In this document: positions 21,715 to 33,412 of the stretch, piece after piece | How the letters are laid out: the number at the start of each line of letters is the position of its first letter | Position numbering within the stretch: the stretch's first letter is position 1 | Origin: Hygrophila difformis | Lineage: Eukaryota > Streptophyta > Magnoliopsida > Lamiales > Acanthaceae | Assembly (NCBI GenBank): GCA_030278955.1 | Contig: JAOANR010000002.1 | Coordinates: 11,893,982-11,957,981 of the forward strand | Direction of reading: 5' to 3' | DNA length: 64,000 bases | Notes under the pieces: generated by a model | The model's input: the letters and a program-made list of their open reading frames with translations, nothing else | What the model was told of the DNA's origin: nothing | The model's database searches: none | Made by a program: the position numbers and the translations under genes

Positions 21715-22480
21715 ATGGCACCAAGGAGACAACCGAGAAACCAACCTGCCCCCACAGACCACTACCGAGATACCACAGAACCCCACGGAGCCAGCACAAA
21801 CCGTGGGAGCTCAAACCCAAGGTGCACAAGATGCCCCCGCGCTGAACAAGATGAGCGACCGTCTCCGCACGATAGGGAAAGCTCTTGTCATCTTAGGGAA
21901 CGCACTGGTCGACCAGGGGCAAGACACAAGTAATAGCAACCATAGAGATGTTGATAAGTCGGGAGGAAACCATCTCCGTAGAGGCCCGAATAGACCGCCT
22001 CGAGGCAGCAAGAGGAGAAACAATGGGATAATCGTCAACCATGATGACTACGTGCCGCCATGTCCAAGGTGTGCCAAACCACATCTCGCGAGAGGATGCC
22101 CTCAGCCTGGAGCGTGCTTCCGATGTGGGTGGCAAGGTCATCGGCTGCCTGACTGCCGGACGCGGATAGAAAACATTAACAAGAGAAAGGACGTGACTAT
22201 TAAACCAAACTAGCCACAGAAGCCGGAGAGTCGCAATGGCATCCGTGGTCCAGTCATATCACGTTGCCCACAGTGCAACAAAGCCCATCTGGTGCGCGGA
22301 TGCCCAAGGCGCGGAACTTGTTATAGATGTGGTGGGGAAGACCACATGATTAGAGAATGTCATGTTCGTGAGGAGATGATTGAGAAGAGGCTAGATTTGG
22401 TGAACCCTCAACAAGGAAATCAAGGAAGAACTGTAAGACGATTGAATGACGAAGATCAAGCTGACTTGCCAGCTCAATAA
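21715..22480 (+). pseudogene. gag: E2 gag remnant: no capsid, duplicated zinc-knuckle block
   Basis: Starts MAPRRQPRNQPAP at 21715, then shifts frame in a C run at about 21750; the homologous frame continues as GAQDAP.LNKMSDRLRTI.KALVILGNALVDQGQ. The roughly 200-residue capsid region of E4 gag is missing. It jumps to [20 protein letters not shown] and CGWQGHRLPDC, two zinc knuckles, then a TAG at 22211-22213. In the same frame beyond the stop a second pair follows (CPQCNKAHLVRGC, CYRCGGEDHMIREC) and an end, NQGRTVRRLNDEDQADLPAQ, matching the gag/protease junction of E4 before TAA. So this is a reduced gag with two copies of the nucleocapsid block. It could bind RNA if translated but cannot build a particle. 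Confidence 0.8.
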
Positions 22481-22572
22481 GAAGGGTGTAGAAGGTAACG
22501 ATACCCAAACCATCTCAAGAATAACGTATAGGCAGTTATAGGGACATAACAAAAGTCCTAAGGGGGAGAGGA
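22481..22572 (+). promoter_or_regulatory. E2 3' untranslated end with decayed hairpin and polypurine tract
   Basis: CAGTTATA-GGGA-CATAAC (22533 on) is a decayed form of the hairpin seen in E1. AAGGGGGAGAGGA precedes the LTR start at 22573. Confidence 0.75.
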
Positions 22573-22790
22573 TGTGATACCCCGTAATAAAGTATATGCA
22601 TTTATTTTCGAGCTCGACTCAACCATATGTATTCCAAATAAATAAATAAACAAATTCAAATTGTTTTGAACTATGTTATGGCTTGATCCCTTCACATGGT
22701 ACGTAGACAGCTTAGAAATTTTACTTCTAAGTTCAGTCACAAAATAATAAAACAAACAAAAAGTCCTTAGCACGAGAAAAGCCGAAACAC

Positions 22791-22838
22791 AACTTCGAGG
22801 ACGAAGTTGATTCTTAAGGAGGGTAGACTGTAATACCC
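22791..22838 (+). promoter_or_regulatory. internal second hairpin/polypurine cassette in E2 LTR
   Basis: AACTTCG-AGGA-CGAAGTT (22791-22808), GATTCTTAAGGAGGGTAGAC, then TGTAATACCC at 22829. The architecture is the same as the functional cassette (stem, RGGA loop, ATTCTTAAGG spacer, purine tract, TGTRATACCC) but it lies inside the LTR. Confidence 0.75.
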
Positions 22839-23369
22839 GAGAATTTTGCAATATAAAATGAATAAATAAATAAATAAATAATAAAGAAAACATAATAAAT
22901 AAATAAACATAATAAATAGATAAAGAATCACAAGAAATGAGAAATGGAATTTAATTTGAAGACAAATAAAAGTTCCAATACCCAAGACAATTTAATCGAA
23001 TAAATGGTCACACAAGAACCCGACACTAATGGACTCGAGAATGCAGACCCGAGTAAAAATTAAGATAGGAAATTGGAGTCCGACAATAGCCCAGAAATCG
23101 GAATCCGAGAACATAGATGGATAGAAGTCCGAAAGAGAGGACGAAATGCTCGACGGATCGCACGACCCACCCGGACCGAAGTCCAGGCGGAGACCGCGCG
23201 GTGTCTGCGCGGGGTTTCCCCAAACGGCGCTCCAACCCCGCGCCGTTGGACAGAAACGTGCTATGCAAGATTCTCTCGCCCGAATCCGGGTTTTTCGAAT
23301 TCGGTTGCTCACCTTGCGGCTCAAGACTCACTAGGGCAGACCTTGGACGTCCCCTAGGTCTTGCACATC

Positions 23370-23378
23370 TATAAATAA
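23370..23378 (+). promoter_or_regulatory. TATA box of E2 3' LTR
   Basis: TATAAATAA in a conserved context (CCCCTAGGTC...ACATC before it, ACC after it) that recurs in E4 and E6 LTRs. Transcription would start about 30 bp downstream, near 23405. Confidence 0.65.
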
Positions 23379-25558
23379 CCATCTTAATCGATCCCGAACA
23401 CTCTTCAAACCCTACGAAAACTCTCTACATATCGAACCTTAATCCCGGAGTCGTCGGAGGCACGAAACCAAGAGAAGGGACTGACTTGGACGAAAATCTA
23501 CATGCTCCTATCGTTGTGGTAAGTTGTGATACCCCGTAATAAAGTAGATGCATTTATTTTTGAGTTTGATTCAACAATATGTATTCCAAATAAATAAGAA
23601 ACAAATTCAAATTGTTTTGAACTACGTTATGGCTTGATCCCTTCACAGGGTACGTAGGCAGCTTAGAAGTTTTAATTCTAAGTTCAGTCACAAAATAATA
23701 AAACAAACAAAAGACCTTAGCACGAGAAAAGCCGAAACACAACTTCGAGGACAAAGTTGATTCTTAAGGAGGGTAGACTGTAATACCCGAGAATTTTACA
23801 ACATAAAACAAATAATTAAATAAATAAACAATAAATAAAATAAATACAATAAATAAATAAATTCAGCAAATAAATAAATAAAGATAAGGAAATGAGAAAT
23901 GAGATTTAACTTAAAAAGGAATTAAAGGAATTTAGTTAAATAAAAAGAATTAAATAAAGATAAGTAAATTGTTACACGTGTACCCGACAACAATGGGCTC
24001 GAAAACTCGAGTCCAAACATAAATTTAGATCCGAGAGAAATGACGATACGGAATAGGAACCCGAAGATGGCCCGGAAATCGGAATCCGGGAGCATAGAGG
24101 GATAGAAGTCCGAAAGAGAGGAGGAAAGGCACGACAGATCGCACGACCCGCCCGGACCGGAGTCCAAGCGGCAGCCGCGCGGTGGCCGCGCGGTCAATAG
24201 CCTAATGGCGCGCCACGGCCGCGCCAGCGTGCAGAATCGCCCGTTGCGAGATTCACTCGCCCGAATCCGGATTTTCCGACTTCGGTTGAACACCTTTCGG
24301 CTCAAGACTCACCAAGGCCGACCTTGGACGTCCCTAGGTCATGCCTATCTATGAATAACCCCTCTTGGAAGCCCCGAACACTTTTAAAAACATCCATACT
24401 CTCTATACGTTCGAAAACCCTAATTCCGGGGTCGTCGGAGGCACGAAACCAAGGCGAGGGCTGTTTGGACGAGAATCGGAAGATCTCCAACATTGTGGTA
24501 AGTTCTGATCCGAACCTTGTTCCATATACGATTCGAAAACGAATCCTAACCTCACCTTTTTCTTCTCTACGTCCCGAATCGGATCGAGAACGAAGAACCC
24601 GACGAACCGAGGAGATAAACGGTGGACTGGAAGCCACGCCTCCGAAATCGACGATCCCGGACGACCAAAGATCTGGAAATTGACACTTACATGGTTTTGG
24701 GAGTAATTAAAACCTTAAACCTAAAAGCTTAATCAAAACTTTCGAAAATCTGTCAACATGTGATTTCTACCGGCGCAGCGATTTTGCCCAATTTTTCCGA
24801 ACCCTTAAAAGTCTTCAAATGAGAAAACTTAAAACACAAAAAACGTTCCTAAGGCTTAGAACTATCTCCTATAAAATATTCAGAATTCTTCGTGATGATT
24901 TGATATATGAAATCCACCCGAAACCGAACTGCTAAGATTTGAATCTTGAAATTCTTGACAGAACTTAGGTCTGAACTTGATGACGTTTTTGACTAGGGTT
25001 CTAGGGCGATTTAGATCTTTAGCCGAACATGAAAGTTGTAGAAAAATGTCTTAAGAAGGTCTCTGTAAAATTTCGTTAAGTTAGGAGTTGATTTGCTATG
25101 GTAGATCTTGAAAATCTTGAACTGATGTAAGATAAATTCGGACAGATTAACGTTTCTACGAAAATTGATGTTTTTGACCTGTTTCAGTATCTCGGATTGA
25201 AAAAGTTAAAACACGAAAGTTGTTCATCTCGGTGTTTCCGAGTCAGTGGTAACTTTTTAGAATTTTTGGACATGAATCCGATTTTAAATAAATTTCAGAG
25301 TAAACAACGGTTACCGGAGTCAAATCTTGAAATTCTTGTTGGAAAGGATTTTTAAATGATATCGGAGCCAGTAGCATCCTGAAATAGTATATTTTGAGAA
25401 ACTTACTAAATTTGAGAAATTGGCCTTTAAGGTTTAAATGAGTGGAAACTCCTTTGAAATGAAATACATAAACAAACATTTTCGAAATCCCGTTATAGCT
25501 AGTTTGAGCTTTCTACGTAGAGGGTGAGTGCTCCATCGGGTGCTCCTCTAGCTTTTTG

Positions 25559-28168
25559 TGTAACACCCCGGTTTTTGGTAACCCAGGTCGGGATGTCACC
25601 GCCACACCTCCCTAGTAAGACACGGTTTCTCCGGCTTACTAAAGAGATGAAAGGCTAGGTATTGCAGTATTTAAAACATTTCAAAGCATTCAAAACAGCC
25701 CATACAATATAGTTCGAAAATAATAATATCATAGCGCAACGGAAATAATATTTAAGTATAGTATTGCAGCGGAAAATGTAAATAAGGCCGACATGGCCAA
25801 AACACGGGTTAAACAGGCCCGTTCATAATATAGTCTAAAGTACGGATTTAAAACAAAATAATGTTTCCCAAAATCCCATGCATGGATCGTGCTCACACAT
25901 GCTCATTCCACATATTCTGTAAGAAAAGGAATAAAAATGGTTTGGTCAGCACAACTTGCTGAGTAAGTTAACACATGCATGATCGTAGGGTTTTAAAGCC
26001 ATTAATTTAATAATTAGACAAAATCATGATAATAGCATAATATTCAATTTAATCTAAACAACTATCCAATAGCATAATTTATTTCTGAGCTTTATTTAAC
26101 AACACATCTCGCATGAATTAAAATAAAAGCCATAATTTAAATAAAGCATTTAAGTAATTTAATTGGACAACAACACAATTTAATCTAATTTAATTTAATT
26201 TAATATCCCCATTACATCCCCGATTCGGTATTTCAAAGTTTCACGATAGCATCGCGATGTCAACAAGTTTAGCCGGTAGCCCGGCGGCCGCAACCGTATC
26301 AGCCATACCCAGTACCACTCCGGAGCCTCGGGAAACCCATGTGGATATTCTCGAGAGTGTAGGCTCTATATCTCGCCGTTTTGGCAATATCATATCTCAA
26401 GTTTAGCGCGCGGGGTCACCATCGTCCATTAAGGCACGAAGTGAATCGTTAGGGGGCACCCTGCAGAGCACTCACCCCTAATTTTAATTTATCAAGTTTG
26501 TAAGGGGATTTCATTTTAAAAATCTGATCACAATTATCTTTATTTAAAAATAGTATCTCAACTCATTTCAACCCTAAAGGTTAATTCCATGTTTCAACAA
26601 GATTTCAAGATTTTGTTTCCGGTAAACCACAGTTTACTCTAAAATTCGTCTAAAATCAGATTTAATTCTAAAAATTCCAAAATTTCACGACTGACTCAGA
26701 AACGTCGAGATCTACAACTTTTGTGTTTTAACTTTTTCAATCCGAGATACCTAAATAGGTCAAAAACACCAATTTTCACAGAAGCATAAATCTGTCCGAA
26801 TTTCCTATGTCACAGTTTAAAAGATTTCGAATTCTACCATAGCAATTCAACTCCAAATTTGATGAAATTTTACAGAGACCATCTTAAGACCTTTATCTAC
26901 AACTTTCATGTTCGGCCAAAGATCTAAATCGGTCTGGAACCTATGTCAAAAAACGTGATCAAGATCGAACCTAAGTTCTGTCAAGAATTTCAAGATCTAG
27001 ATTCAAGCAGTTCGGTTTCGGTTGGTTTTCGCCTATCAAATCGTCTCTAAATATTCTCAAAAATTTACAGTACATAGATCTAAGCCTTAGGAACGTTTTT
27101 CGTGTTTTAAGTTTTTCCGTTTGAAATCGTTTTAAGGTTCGAAAAATTCATCAAAACTGTTGCATCGGGAGAAAGCATAAGTTGACAGATTTACGATTTC
27201 TTGTTAAATCTTTTAGTTTCGAATGTTTTAATTCTTCCCAAAACCATGTAAGAGTTAACTTACTGATTAATCGGCGTCCGGGGTCGTCTATTTCGGAGGC
27301 GTGGCTTCCAGTCCACCGTTTATCCTCTCCGCTCGTCGGGTTCTCCGTTCTAGATCCGATACGGGGTGTAGAGAGAAAAGAAACGAGGTTAGAATCCGTT
27401 TTCGGATTGAAACGTGAAAGGATTTATCGGACTAGAGCTTACCACAACGTTGGAGATCTTCCGGATTTCGTCCAAACAGCCGCTGTCTCCGTTTGGTTCC
27501 TCCGTTGACTCCGGGATTTCGACTTTTGTGTATAGAGAGTATCGTAGGGTTTTGAAAAAGAGTTTAGGCTTCCGAGGGGGTTTATTTATTGATGTCTAAG
27601 TCCTAGGGCGTCCAAAATCTGACCCCAAGGGTCTTGGGTCGAGAGACGTTCAACCGAAAGTCGAAAAATCCGCGTTCGGGCGAGAGATTCACGCAACGGG
27701 CGAATCTGTCGTGTGGCGCGGGGTTGGCGCGCCTTTCCCCTTATTAGCGCGCGGACAGCGCGCGACTAGCGCCTGGACTCCGGTCCGGGCGGGTCGTGCG
27801 ATCCGTCGTGCTTTTCCGCCTCTCTTTCGGGTTTCTATCCCTCTATGCTCTCGGATTCCAATTTCCGGACTCTCTTCGGGTTCCTATCTCGTGTCGTTAT
27901 TTCTTTCGGATCAAATTTTACGTTTTGGCTCGAATTCTCGAGTTCATTTATACCGGGTCGGGTACCCGTGTAACGACTTATTTAACTTTATTTAATTTCT
28001 TTTGTTTAATTAAGTCTCTTTTAATTAATTTCATTTCTCATTTCTTCTATATTTATTTATTTAATGTATTTACTGATTTATTTGTTTATTTAGTTATTTA
28101 TTATATTTATTTATTTATTTATTGTATTTATTATATTTATTTATGTTGTAAAATTCTCGGGTATTACA
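25559..28168 (-). repeat. E4 3' LTR
   Basis: Minus-strand LTR, TGTAATACCCGAG at 28168 to GTGTTACA at 25559. It has a GC-rich box at about 27710-27810. The TATA position reads TTATTTATT on the plus strand (27580-27590), altered from the form in the 5' LTR. Confidence 0.92.
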
Positions 28169-28408
28169 GTCTACCCTCCTTAAGAATCAACTTCGTCCTC
28201 GAAGTTGTGTTTCGACTTTTCTCGTGCTAAGGTCTTTTGTTTATTTTATTATTTTGTGACTGAACTTAGAATTAAGACTTCTAAGCTGCCTACGTACCCG
28301 GTGAAGGGATCAAGCCATGACGTAGTTCAAAAGTTTACAAAGATGCACTAAAAATAGGTGGTATGACATCCTCTCCCCCTTAAGATTGCAGTTATGTCCC
28401 CATAACTG
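28169..28408 (-). promoter_or_regulatory. E4 double hairpin/polypurine region
   Basis: On the minus strand: hairpin CAGTTATG-GGGA-CATAACTG (28408-28389) and AAGGGGGAGAGGATG, then about 200 bp matching the first part of the E1/E2 LTR (GAACTACGTCATGGCTTGAT...), then hairpin AACTTCG-AGGA-CGAAGTT (28206-28189) and TTCTTAAGGAGGGTAGAC directly before the LTR at 28168. The second tract is the one that defines this LTR. Confidence 0.85.
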
Positions 28409-28994
28409 TGTCGGTATCGGTTTGGAACAATGTCGGGTAGCGTTCTCTCATGTCGGATTCTACTTCCCAAGTTGCCGTCTCACTTTCGTGGTTTGACCAA
28501 AGAACCTTGATCATTTTGACGGTTCTGTTCCTCGTTACTCGTTCGTTAGTGTCGAGAATGCGCATTGGGACTTCTTCATAAGTCAAATCTTCATCGAGCT
28601 CAATTATTTCCGGTTGAAGTACATGTGTCGGGTCCGGCACATACTTCTTTAGTTGCGAGACATGGAAGACATTATGAACTCGATCTAATTGTGGCGGTAA
28701 AGCCAATCGGTAAGCTAGAGTCCCGACTCGTTCTAGAATTTCGTAAGGTCCTATGTATCGAGGACTTAACTTTCCTCGTTTGCCAAAGCGCATCACCCCC
28801 TTCATGGGCGATATCTTTAGCATGACCCTATCTCCCACTTGAAATTCTAGGTCTCGTCGTCTCACGTCGGCGTAACTCTTTTGACGGTCTTGAGCGGCTT
28901 TCATTTTCCCTTGAATCACTTTGATTTGTTGAGCCATGTCTTCGACAAGTTGTGGTCTAACCACCACGGACTTATCGTTTTCTTCCCAGCTCAA
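28392..28994 (-). CDS. pol: E4 integrase C-terminus and chromodomain
   Basis: 200 codons in the same frame as the preceding integrase entry, separated from it only by a TGA. It holds the GKLSPRYIGPYEIL domain (about residues 75-90), the VHNVFHVSQLKKYVPDP segment and a chromodomain-like end (VKMIKVLWSNHESETATWE, YPTLFQ), closing with TVMGT. The true start is upstream; the Met at 28994 is just the first after the stop. Close homologue of the E1 tail. Confidence 0.88.
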   Translation of the reverse strand: MSWEENDKSVVVRPQLVEDMAQQIKVIQGKMKAAQDRQKSYADVRRRDLEFQVGDRVMLKISPMKGVMRFGKRGKLSPRYIGPYEILERVGTLAYRLALPPQLDRVHNVFHVSQLKKYVPDPTHVLQPEIIELDEDLTYEEVPMRILDTNERVTRNRTVKMIKVLWSNHESETATWEVESDMRERYPTLFQTDTDTVMGT

Positions 28995-29009
28995 CGGGCT
29001 TCGGCACTT

Positions 29010-30281
29010 TCATTCATACAACGCCTCGAAAGGTGCCATGCCGATGCTAGCATGGTAGCTATTATTATAGGAAAACTCAATTAAGGGTAAATGAGATTCC
29101 CAATTCCCTTTGAATTCCAACACACATGCTCTCAGCATGTCCTCTAGTGTTTGGATTGTCCTCTCGGTTTGTCCATCCGTCATCGGGTGGAATGCGGTGC
29201 TCATTTTGATTTGAGTACCGAGAGCTTTTTGTAACTCCGTCCAGAAATGAGAGACAAATCTACTATCTCTATCGGAAATGATATCATGTGGTACTCCATG
29301 TCGTCGTACCACATTATCAATGTAGGCTCGGGCCAATTGGTCCATAGTCCACGTGTCCTTCATTGGGATAAATATGGCTGTCTTCGTTAGCCTATCCACA
29401 ATCACCCAAATCTTGTTCATGCCTTTAGGTGATCGAGGTAATCCCGAGACAAAGTCCATCGAGATGCTATCCCACTTCCAACTTGGAATCTCTAGTGGTT
29501 GCATCAGTCCTAAGGGTTTATGTCGCACTGCCTTAACCTTTTGGCAGGTAAGACATTTCGCCACGAAGTTCGCCACTTCCTTCTTCATTCCCGGCCACCA
29601 ATAGATCTTCTTTAGATCTTTGTATAGCTTGTCACCTCCGGGATGTATGGAATATGGCGTGTTGTGCCCTTCCTCCATCAACCTTTGTTTCAACTCGGCA
29701 CATTTAAGGGGCACACACCATCTCCCTTTAAAACGGATGCTTCCATCCTCGTGGACAGCAAATCCTATTGCCTTTCCTTCGGCAATATACCCTTTTATCT
29801 TTTCGAGTTTCGGGTCGCCCGGTTGAGCGAGTCGAATCTCGTCCAATATTGGAGTTTCTACGACCATGGCATTGATCGTTTCTCTCACTGTGCCAGGATG
29901 CACAAGTTCTAACTCCAATTTTGCTAACTCCATGTACAATGCCGGCGGAATTACCAACGAGTTTGTCACGTGTTGGGTTTTCCGACTTAGGGCATCGGCT
30001 ACCACATTCGCCTTCCCTTCGTGGTATGCTATCTCTAAATCGTAGTCTTTTATAAGTTCCAACCACCTTCGCTGTCTCAAATTCAACTCCTTCTGAGTGA
30101 ATATATATTTCAAGCTCTTGTGGTCGGTGAACATTCGACACTTCCGCCCATAAAGATAATGTCTCCATATCTTTAGAGCGAAAACGACCGCTGCCAACTC
30201 CAGGTCATGTGTCGGATAATTCTCCTCGTGAGGTTTTAGTTGGCGTGATGCATACGCTACGACTCTCGAGTCTTGCATCAA
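29010..30281 (-). CDS. pol: E4 RNase H (C-terminal part) and integrase core
   Basis: 423 codons. Residues 1-100: RNase H with E28 (DLELA), D53 (FTDH) and D96 (ADALSR). 213-246: HHCC zinc-binding region. 276-373: DDE core with D276 (SMDF), D337 (SDRDSRF) and E373 (GQTER). It ends MAPFEALYE then TGA where E1 has an Arg codon (CGA); a CGA-to-TGA change is what deamination of methylated CpG gives. It joins upstream to the RT entry across a small deletion at about 30295. Confidence 0.9.
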   Translation of the reverse strand: MMQDSRVVAYASRQLKPHEENYPTHDLELAAVVFALKIWRHYLYGRKCRMFTDHKSLKYIFTQKELNLRQRRWLELIKDYDLEIAYHEGKANVVADALSRKTQHVTNSLVIPPALYMELAKLELELVHPGTVRETINAMVVETPILDEIRLAQPGDPKLEKIKGYIAEGKAIGFAVHEDGSIRFKGRWCVPLKCAELKQRLMEEGHNTPYSIHPGGDKLYKDLKKIYWWPGMKKEVANFVAKCLTCQKVKAVRHKPLGLMQPLEIPSWKWDSISMDFVSGLPRSPKGMNKIWVIVDRLTKTAIFIPMKDTWTMDQLARAYIDNVVRRHGVPHDIISDRDSRFVSHFWTELQKALGTQIKMSTAFHPMTDGQTERTIQTLEDMLRACVLEFKGNWESHLPLIEFSYNNSYHASIGMAPFEALYE

Positions 30282-30289
30282 AACACAAC

Positions 30290-31855
30290 CTAAACCTTCA
30301 AAGCATCGCTGTAAACTTCGAAGTCACCATTCTCTGATGGTAGTGTCAATACGGGTGTGGTTGTGAGTCGTTTCTTCAATTCTTGAAACGCAGTCTCACA
30401 CGCTTCGGTCCACTCGTATTTTGCTCCTTTCTTCAGTAGCTGGGTCAAAGGACGTGCAATCCTTGAAAAGTCCTTCACAAATCGTCTATAATACCCAGCT
30501 AATCCAAGGAAACTCCTTATTTCCGTTGGACTCTTCGGAGTAGCCCACTCCGTCACGGCAGAAACCTTTGCCGGATCCACTGATACTCCACCAGCGGATA
30601 CTATGTGTCCGAGAAATGCCACTTCTTTCAACCAGAAATCGCATTTCGACAGCTTGCCGTATAGCTGATTTCTTCGCAAGATTTCTAACACTTGATGTAA
30701 GTGTCGGGCATGCTCTTCCTCGCTCTTTGAGTAGATCAGGATGTCGTCGATGAACACTACGACGCACTGATCTAACAATTCTCGGAACACGTTGTTCATG
30801 AGATTCATGAACATGGCCGGAGCATTTGTTAACCCGAAGGATAACACTGTGAACTCGTAATGGCCATATCGCGTTCGAAACGCCGTCTTCGGAATGTCCT
30901 TCTCGGCGATCCTCAATTGATGATACCCAGATCGCAAGTCGATCTTCGAGAATACTGAAGCTCCCTTCAGTTGATCAAATAGATCCTCTATTCTCGGTAG
31001 GGGGTATTTATTCTTGATGGTCACTTGGTTTAATCCTCGATAATCTATGCAAAGACGTAGTCCTCGGTCTTTCTTCTTGACAAATAAAACCGGTGCTCCC
31101 CAAGGGGACGTACTCGGTCTTATGTAGCCTTTTCCTAACAGTTCCTCGAGTTGTTCCTTTAACTCCTTCATTTCCAGTGGTGCCATCCGGTACGGAGCTT
31201 TTGAGACAGGCTCTGTCCCCGGAATGAGATCTATAGTGAATTCAAGATCTCTCTCAGGTGGCATGCCCGGAACGTCCTCAGGGAACACGTCCGGGTATTC
31301 TCTTACCACTGGTATGCTATCAACCTTGTTCTCTTCCGCCTCAAGGTTGTGCACATAGCACACATATAGTTCATACCCCTTACGCATCAAGTTACTTAGT
31401 TTAAGTGCACTAACGATTTTGTTACTCTTCTTAGGGGGCTGAGAGTAAAAGTTAACTCTCTTTCCCCTACTTTTTGACAAAGTGATCTTTTGCTTTTGGC
31501 ATTCGATCACCGCCCTATACTGGGATAACCAATCCATCCCCAGTATGATGTCAAAGTCTCTTAAGTTAAATTCTACTAAGTTCGCGAAGAATTCTACGTT
31601 CTTTATCACTATAGGAATTCCGTTATATCGTTTAGAGCAAGATACTACTTCTCCAGAAGGCAATTGAATTCCTAAGCTAATTCTCTCGCACTTAGGTAGA
31701 TCTAACTCAGGCACTATCCTTGATGCTATGATCGAGCAACTAGCTCCAGAATCAAATAGAATTCTAAGGGGCGTATTCAAAACATGAAATGTACCTGCCA
31801 TCACTTCTCCTTGCGCAGGCACGTCCGCTTGATTCACCACGTTAAGCCTCCCCAT
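30290..31855 (-). CDS. pol: E4 protease and reverse transcriptase
   Basis: 521 codons. DSGAS protease motif at 35-39 with ILGMDW further on. RT has the VPSMPP-like opening ([19 protein letters not shown]), [14 protein letters not shown] palm ([14 protein letters not shown]) and FIDDILIY at about 368-375. It ends in RNase H at [10 protein letters not shown], where about four bases are missing compared with E1 (SDASREGLG). The Met at 31855 corresponds to MGRLNV in the middle of the E1 polyprotein. The frame is split from gag only by the C-run frameshift at about 31925. Confidence 0.92.
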   Translation of the reverse strand: MGRLNVVNQADVPAQGEVMAGTFHVLNTPLRILFDSGASCSIIASRIVPELDLPKCERISLGIQLPSGEVVSCSKRYNGIPIVIKNVEFFANLVEFNLRDFDIILGMDWLSQYRAVIECQKQKITLSKSRGKRVNFYSQPPKKSNKIVSALKLSNLMRKGYELYVCYVHNLEAEENKVDSIPVVREYPDVFPEDVPGMPPERDLEFTIDLIPGTEPVSKAPYRMAPLEMKELKEQLEELLGKGYIRPSTSPWGAPVLFVKKKDRGLRLCIDYRGLNQVTIKNKYPLPRIEDLFDQLKGASVFSKIDLRSGYHQLRIAEKDIPKTAFRTRYGHYEFTVLSFGLTNAPAMFMNLMNNVFRELLDQCVVVFIDDILIYSKSEEEHARHLHQVLEILRRNQLYGKLSKCDFWLKEVAFLGHIVSAGGVSVDPAKVSAVTEWATPKSPTEIRSFLGLAGYYRRFVKDFSRIARPLTQLLKKGAKYEWTEACETAFQELKKRLTTTPVLTLPSENGDFEVYSDALKV

Positions 31856-33111
31856 AGGGCGTCCCTGATTGCCCTGCTGATTCGCATTCGGCTGCTGATT
31901 TTGTTGTTGGTTTTGGTTCTGGGGGGCGGAGGTCGTTGGTTCTGATTCTGGTTCTGCGGCCTATTTTGAGGGGGTCTGTATCCCTGGTTATTTCTGTTCC
32001 GCCCGTTTTGATTTTGAGGCTGTTCTTGCCCCGTGACCAAATCGTCCCTTTTCGTTATGTTCTCGACCCTGGTTCGGCAATCTCGTCGAACGTGACCCAT
32101 TCGACCACATCGGAAACAGGCGCCCTGTTGCGGGCATCCCCTTGCCAGATGGGGTCGTCCACATCTCGGGCAAGGTGGTACCGGATCTTCTTGGTTGAAC
32201 CTCTTCCCAATGTTGTTTTGTTGGGGCCTATTCGACCCTCTGCGCTGTTCGTTCCTTCCAGTGTTGTTCTCGTTTCTTGAGTCCTGACTTCTCTTGTCTT
32301 GGGGGCCCCTGCTGGACTCCCCACTCACCCTTCTCTTCAGCTGCTGCACACGTGCTACCGCCACAGTGCGGTCATACACAGCCTGCAAATCGGGGTAGTG
32401 TACCCCCGCGATCACCTCGCGCACAGACAGGTTCAGTCCCATCTCAAACTTCTGTGCCTTTTCTGCATCAGTAGGCACTAGCCTTGGTGCGAACCTCACC
32501 AGCTCCTTGAAACGTGTGTAGTATTCCTGCACCGTTTGGCCTCCTTGCTTCAGCGACAGGAACTCTTTGTACATGGCAGCTTTAGTACTCAAGGGATAGA
32601 ATCGATACCTGAGTAGTTCCATCATCTCCATCCACGAGTAGGGCTCGTCATCTTCAGTCAGTTTGGCTTGCGTCGCCTGCCACCAGTCGTCAGCTTCGCC
32701 TCCCAAGTAGTATGAGGCGACATGCACTCTTTCTCCTTCCGGACATTTAACTGCTCCCAGCAGCTTGTCGAAGGTCCGGATCCACTCTTCCAGTTTAGCT
32801 GGATCCTCCTCACCAGCGTAGTGGGGCGGCTGGTAAGGATTCACCATCGCCAGGTAGTTAGGGCGAGCTTGGGGCGGAGGTACCGCCGCAGCTTGACCCT
32901 GGTTGACTTGCGTGTTTCCGAGCGCAATCAACACCTCCTCTATCGTCCTAAGACGATCGCCCACATTGTTCGGTGCGGGGGCGTCCTGCGCACCTTGGGG
33001 TTGTTCCACCTCAGGTTGAATCGGTTCCGTGACGTTTGGTAGTGTCTCAGTAGGAGTTTCAGTAGTGGTTTGGGGAGCGGGTTGAGTCCTTCCTCTTCCT
33101 CTGGGTGCCAT
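31834..33111 (-). CDS. gag: E4 gag
   Basis: 425 codons from [14 protein letters not shown]. Residues 85-260: Retrotrans_gag domain ([40 protein letters not shown]). 314-326 and 332-345: two zinc knuckles ([27 protein letters not shown]). Then comes an Asn/Gln-rich linker. A one-base change in a C run (about 31925) makes the last ~30 residues out of frame, ending in GGLTW; the intact frame would run straight into protease as in E1. ATG is preceded by TTTGTACCAGA, an acceptor-like site. Confidence 0.92.
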   Translation of the reverse strand: MAPRGRGRTQPAPQTTTETPTETLPNVTEPIQPEVEQPQGAQDAPAPNNVGDRLRTIEEVLIALGNTQVNQGQAAAVPPPQARPNYLAMVNPYQPPHYAGEEDPAKLEEWIRTFDKLLGAVKCPEGERVHVASYYLGGEADDWWQATQAKLTEDDEPYSWMEMMELLRYRFYPLSTKAAMYKEFLSLKQGGQTVQEYYTRFKELVRFAPRLVPTDAEKAQKFEMGLNLSVREVIAGVHYPDLQAVYDRTVAVARVQQLKRRVSGESSRGPQDKRSQDSRNENNTGRNEQRRGSNRPQQNNIGKRFNQEDPVPPCPRCGRPHLARGCPQQGACFRCGRMGHVRRDCRTRVENITKRDDLVTGQEQPQNQNGRNRNNQGYRPPQNRPQNQNQNQRPPPPRTKTNNKISSRMRISRAIRDALWGGLTW

Positions 33112-33412
33112 TCTGGTACAAATATGGTAGATTAGGACTTGTGAATTTAGTATATAGTCTAAGCAATTTCTATAAATGTATATGTGTTTTGTGATTTAGC
33201 ACGTGGTGCTCGATCGAACTAAGAAGCGTCGTACGTTTCGGGGTTTTGTTTTATTTTATTTCGAGATTTTTTTTTTTGCGTGTACGGACAGATCTGTCCG
33301 ATTTTTTTTTTCGATTTATTATAAATGAATCGGGCATTTTATTTCCTCAAAAGAAATTTTAGTACAAAAATAGAAATATTTTCCTAGCAAAATAGTATCT
33401 ACAATAGAATCT

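Larger units (their letters stand above)
22573..23524 (+). repeat. E2 3' LTR, first piece
   Basis: Starts TGTGATACCCCG after the polypurine tract. Inside, at 22791-22838, is a complete second hairpin-polypurine-TGTAATACCC cassette, where related LTRs (E4) begin. Further on come AATA/AAATA microsatellites (22855-22925), a GC-rich box (about 23150-23245) and a TATA box. E3 is inserted at 23525; TAAGT (23520-23524) is its left target copy. Confidence 0.85.

Noticed and set aside
27182..27508. 108-residue plus ORF duplicated at 35741-36067
   Set aside because: Antisense to E4 and present only because both LTRs contain it; no domain, not supported as a gene.
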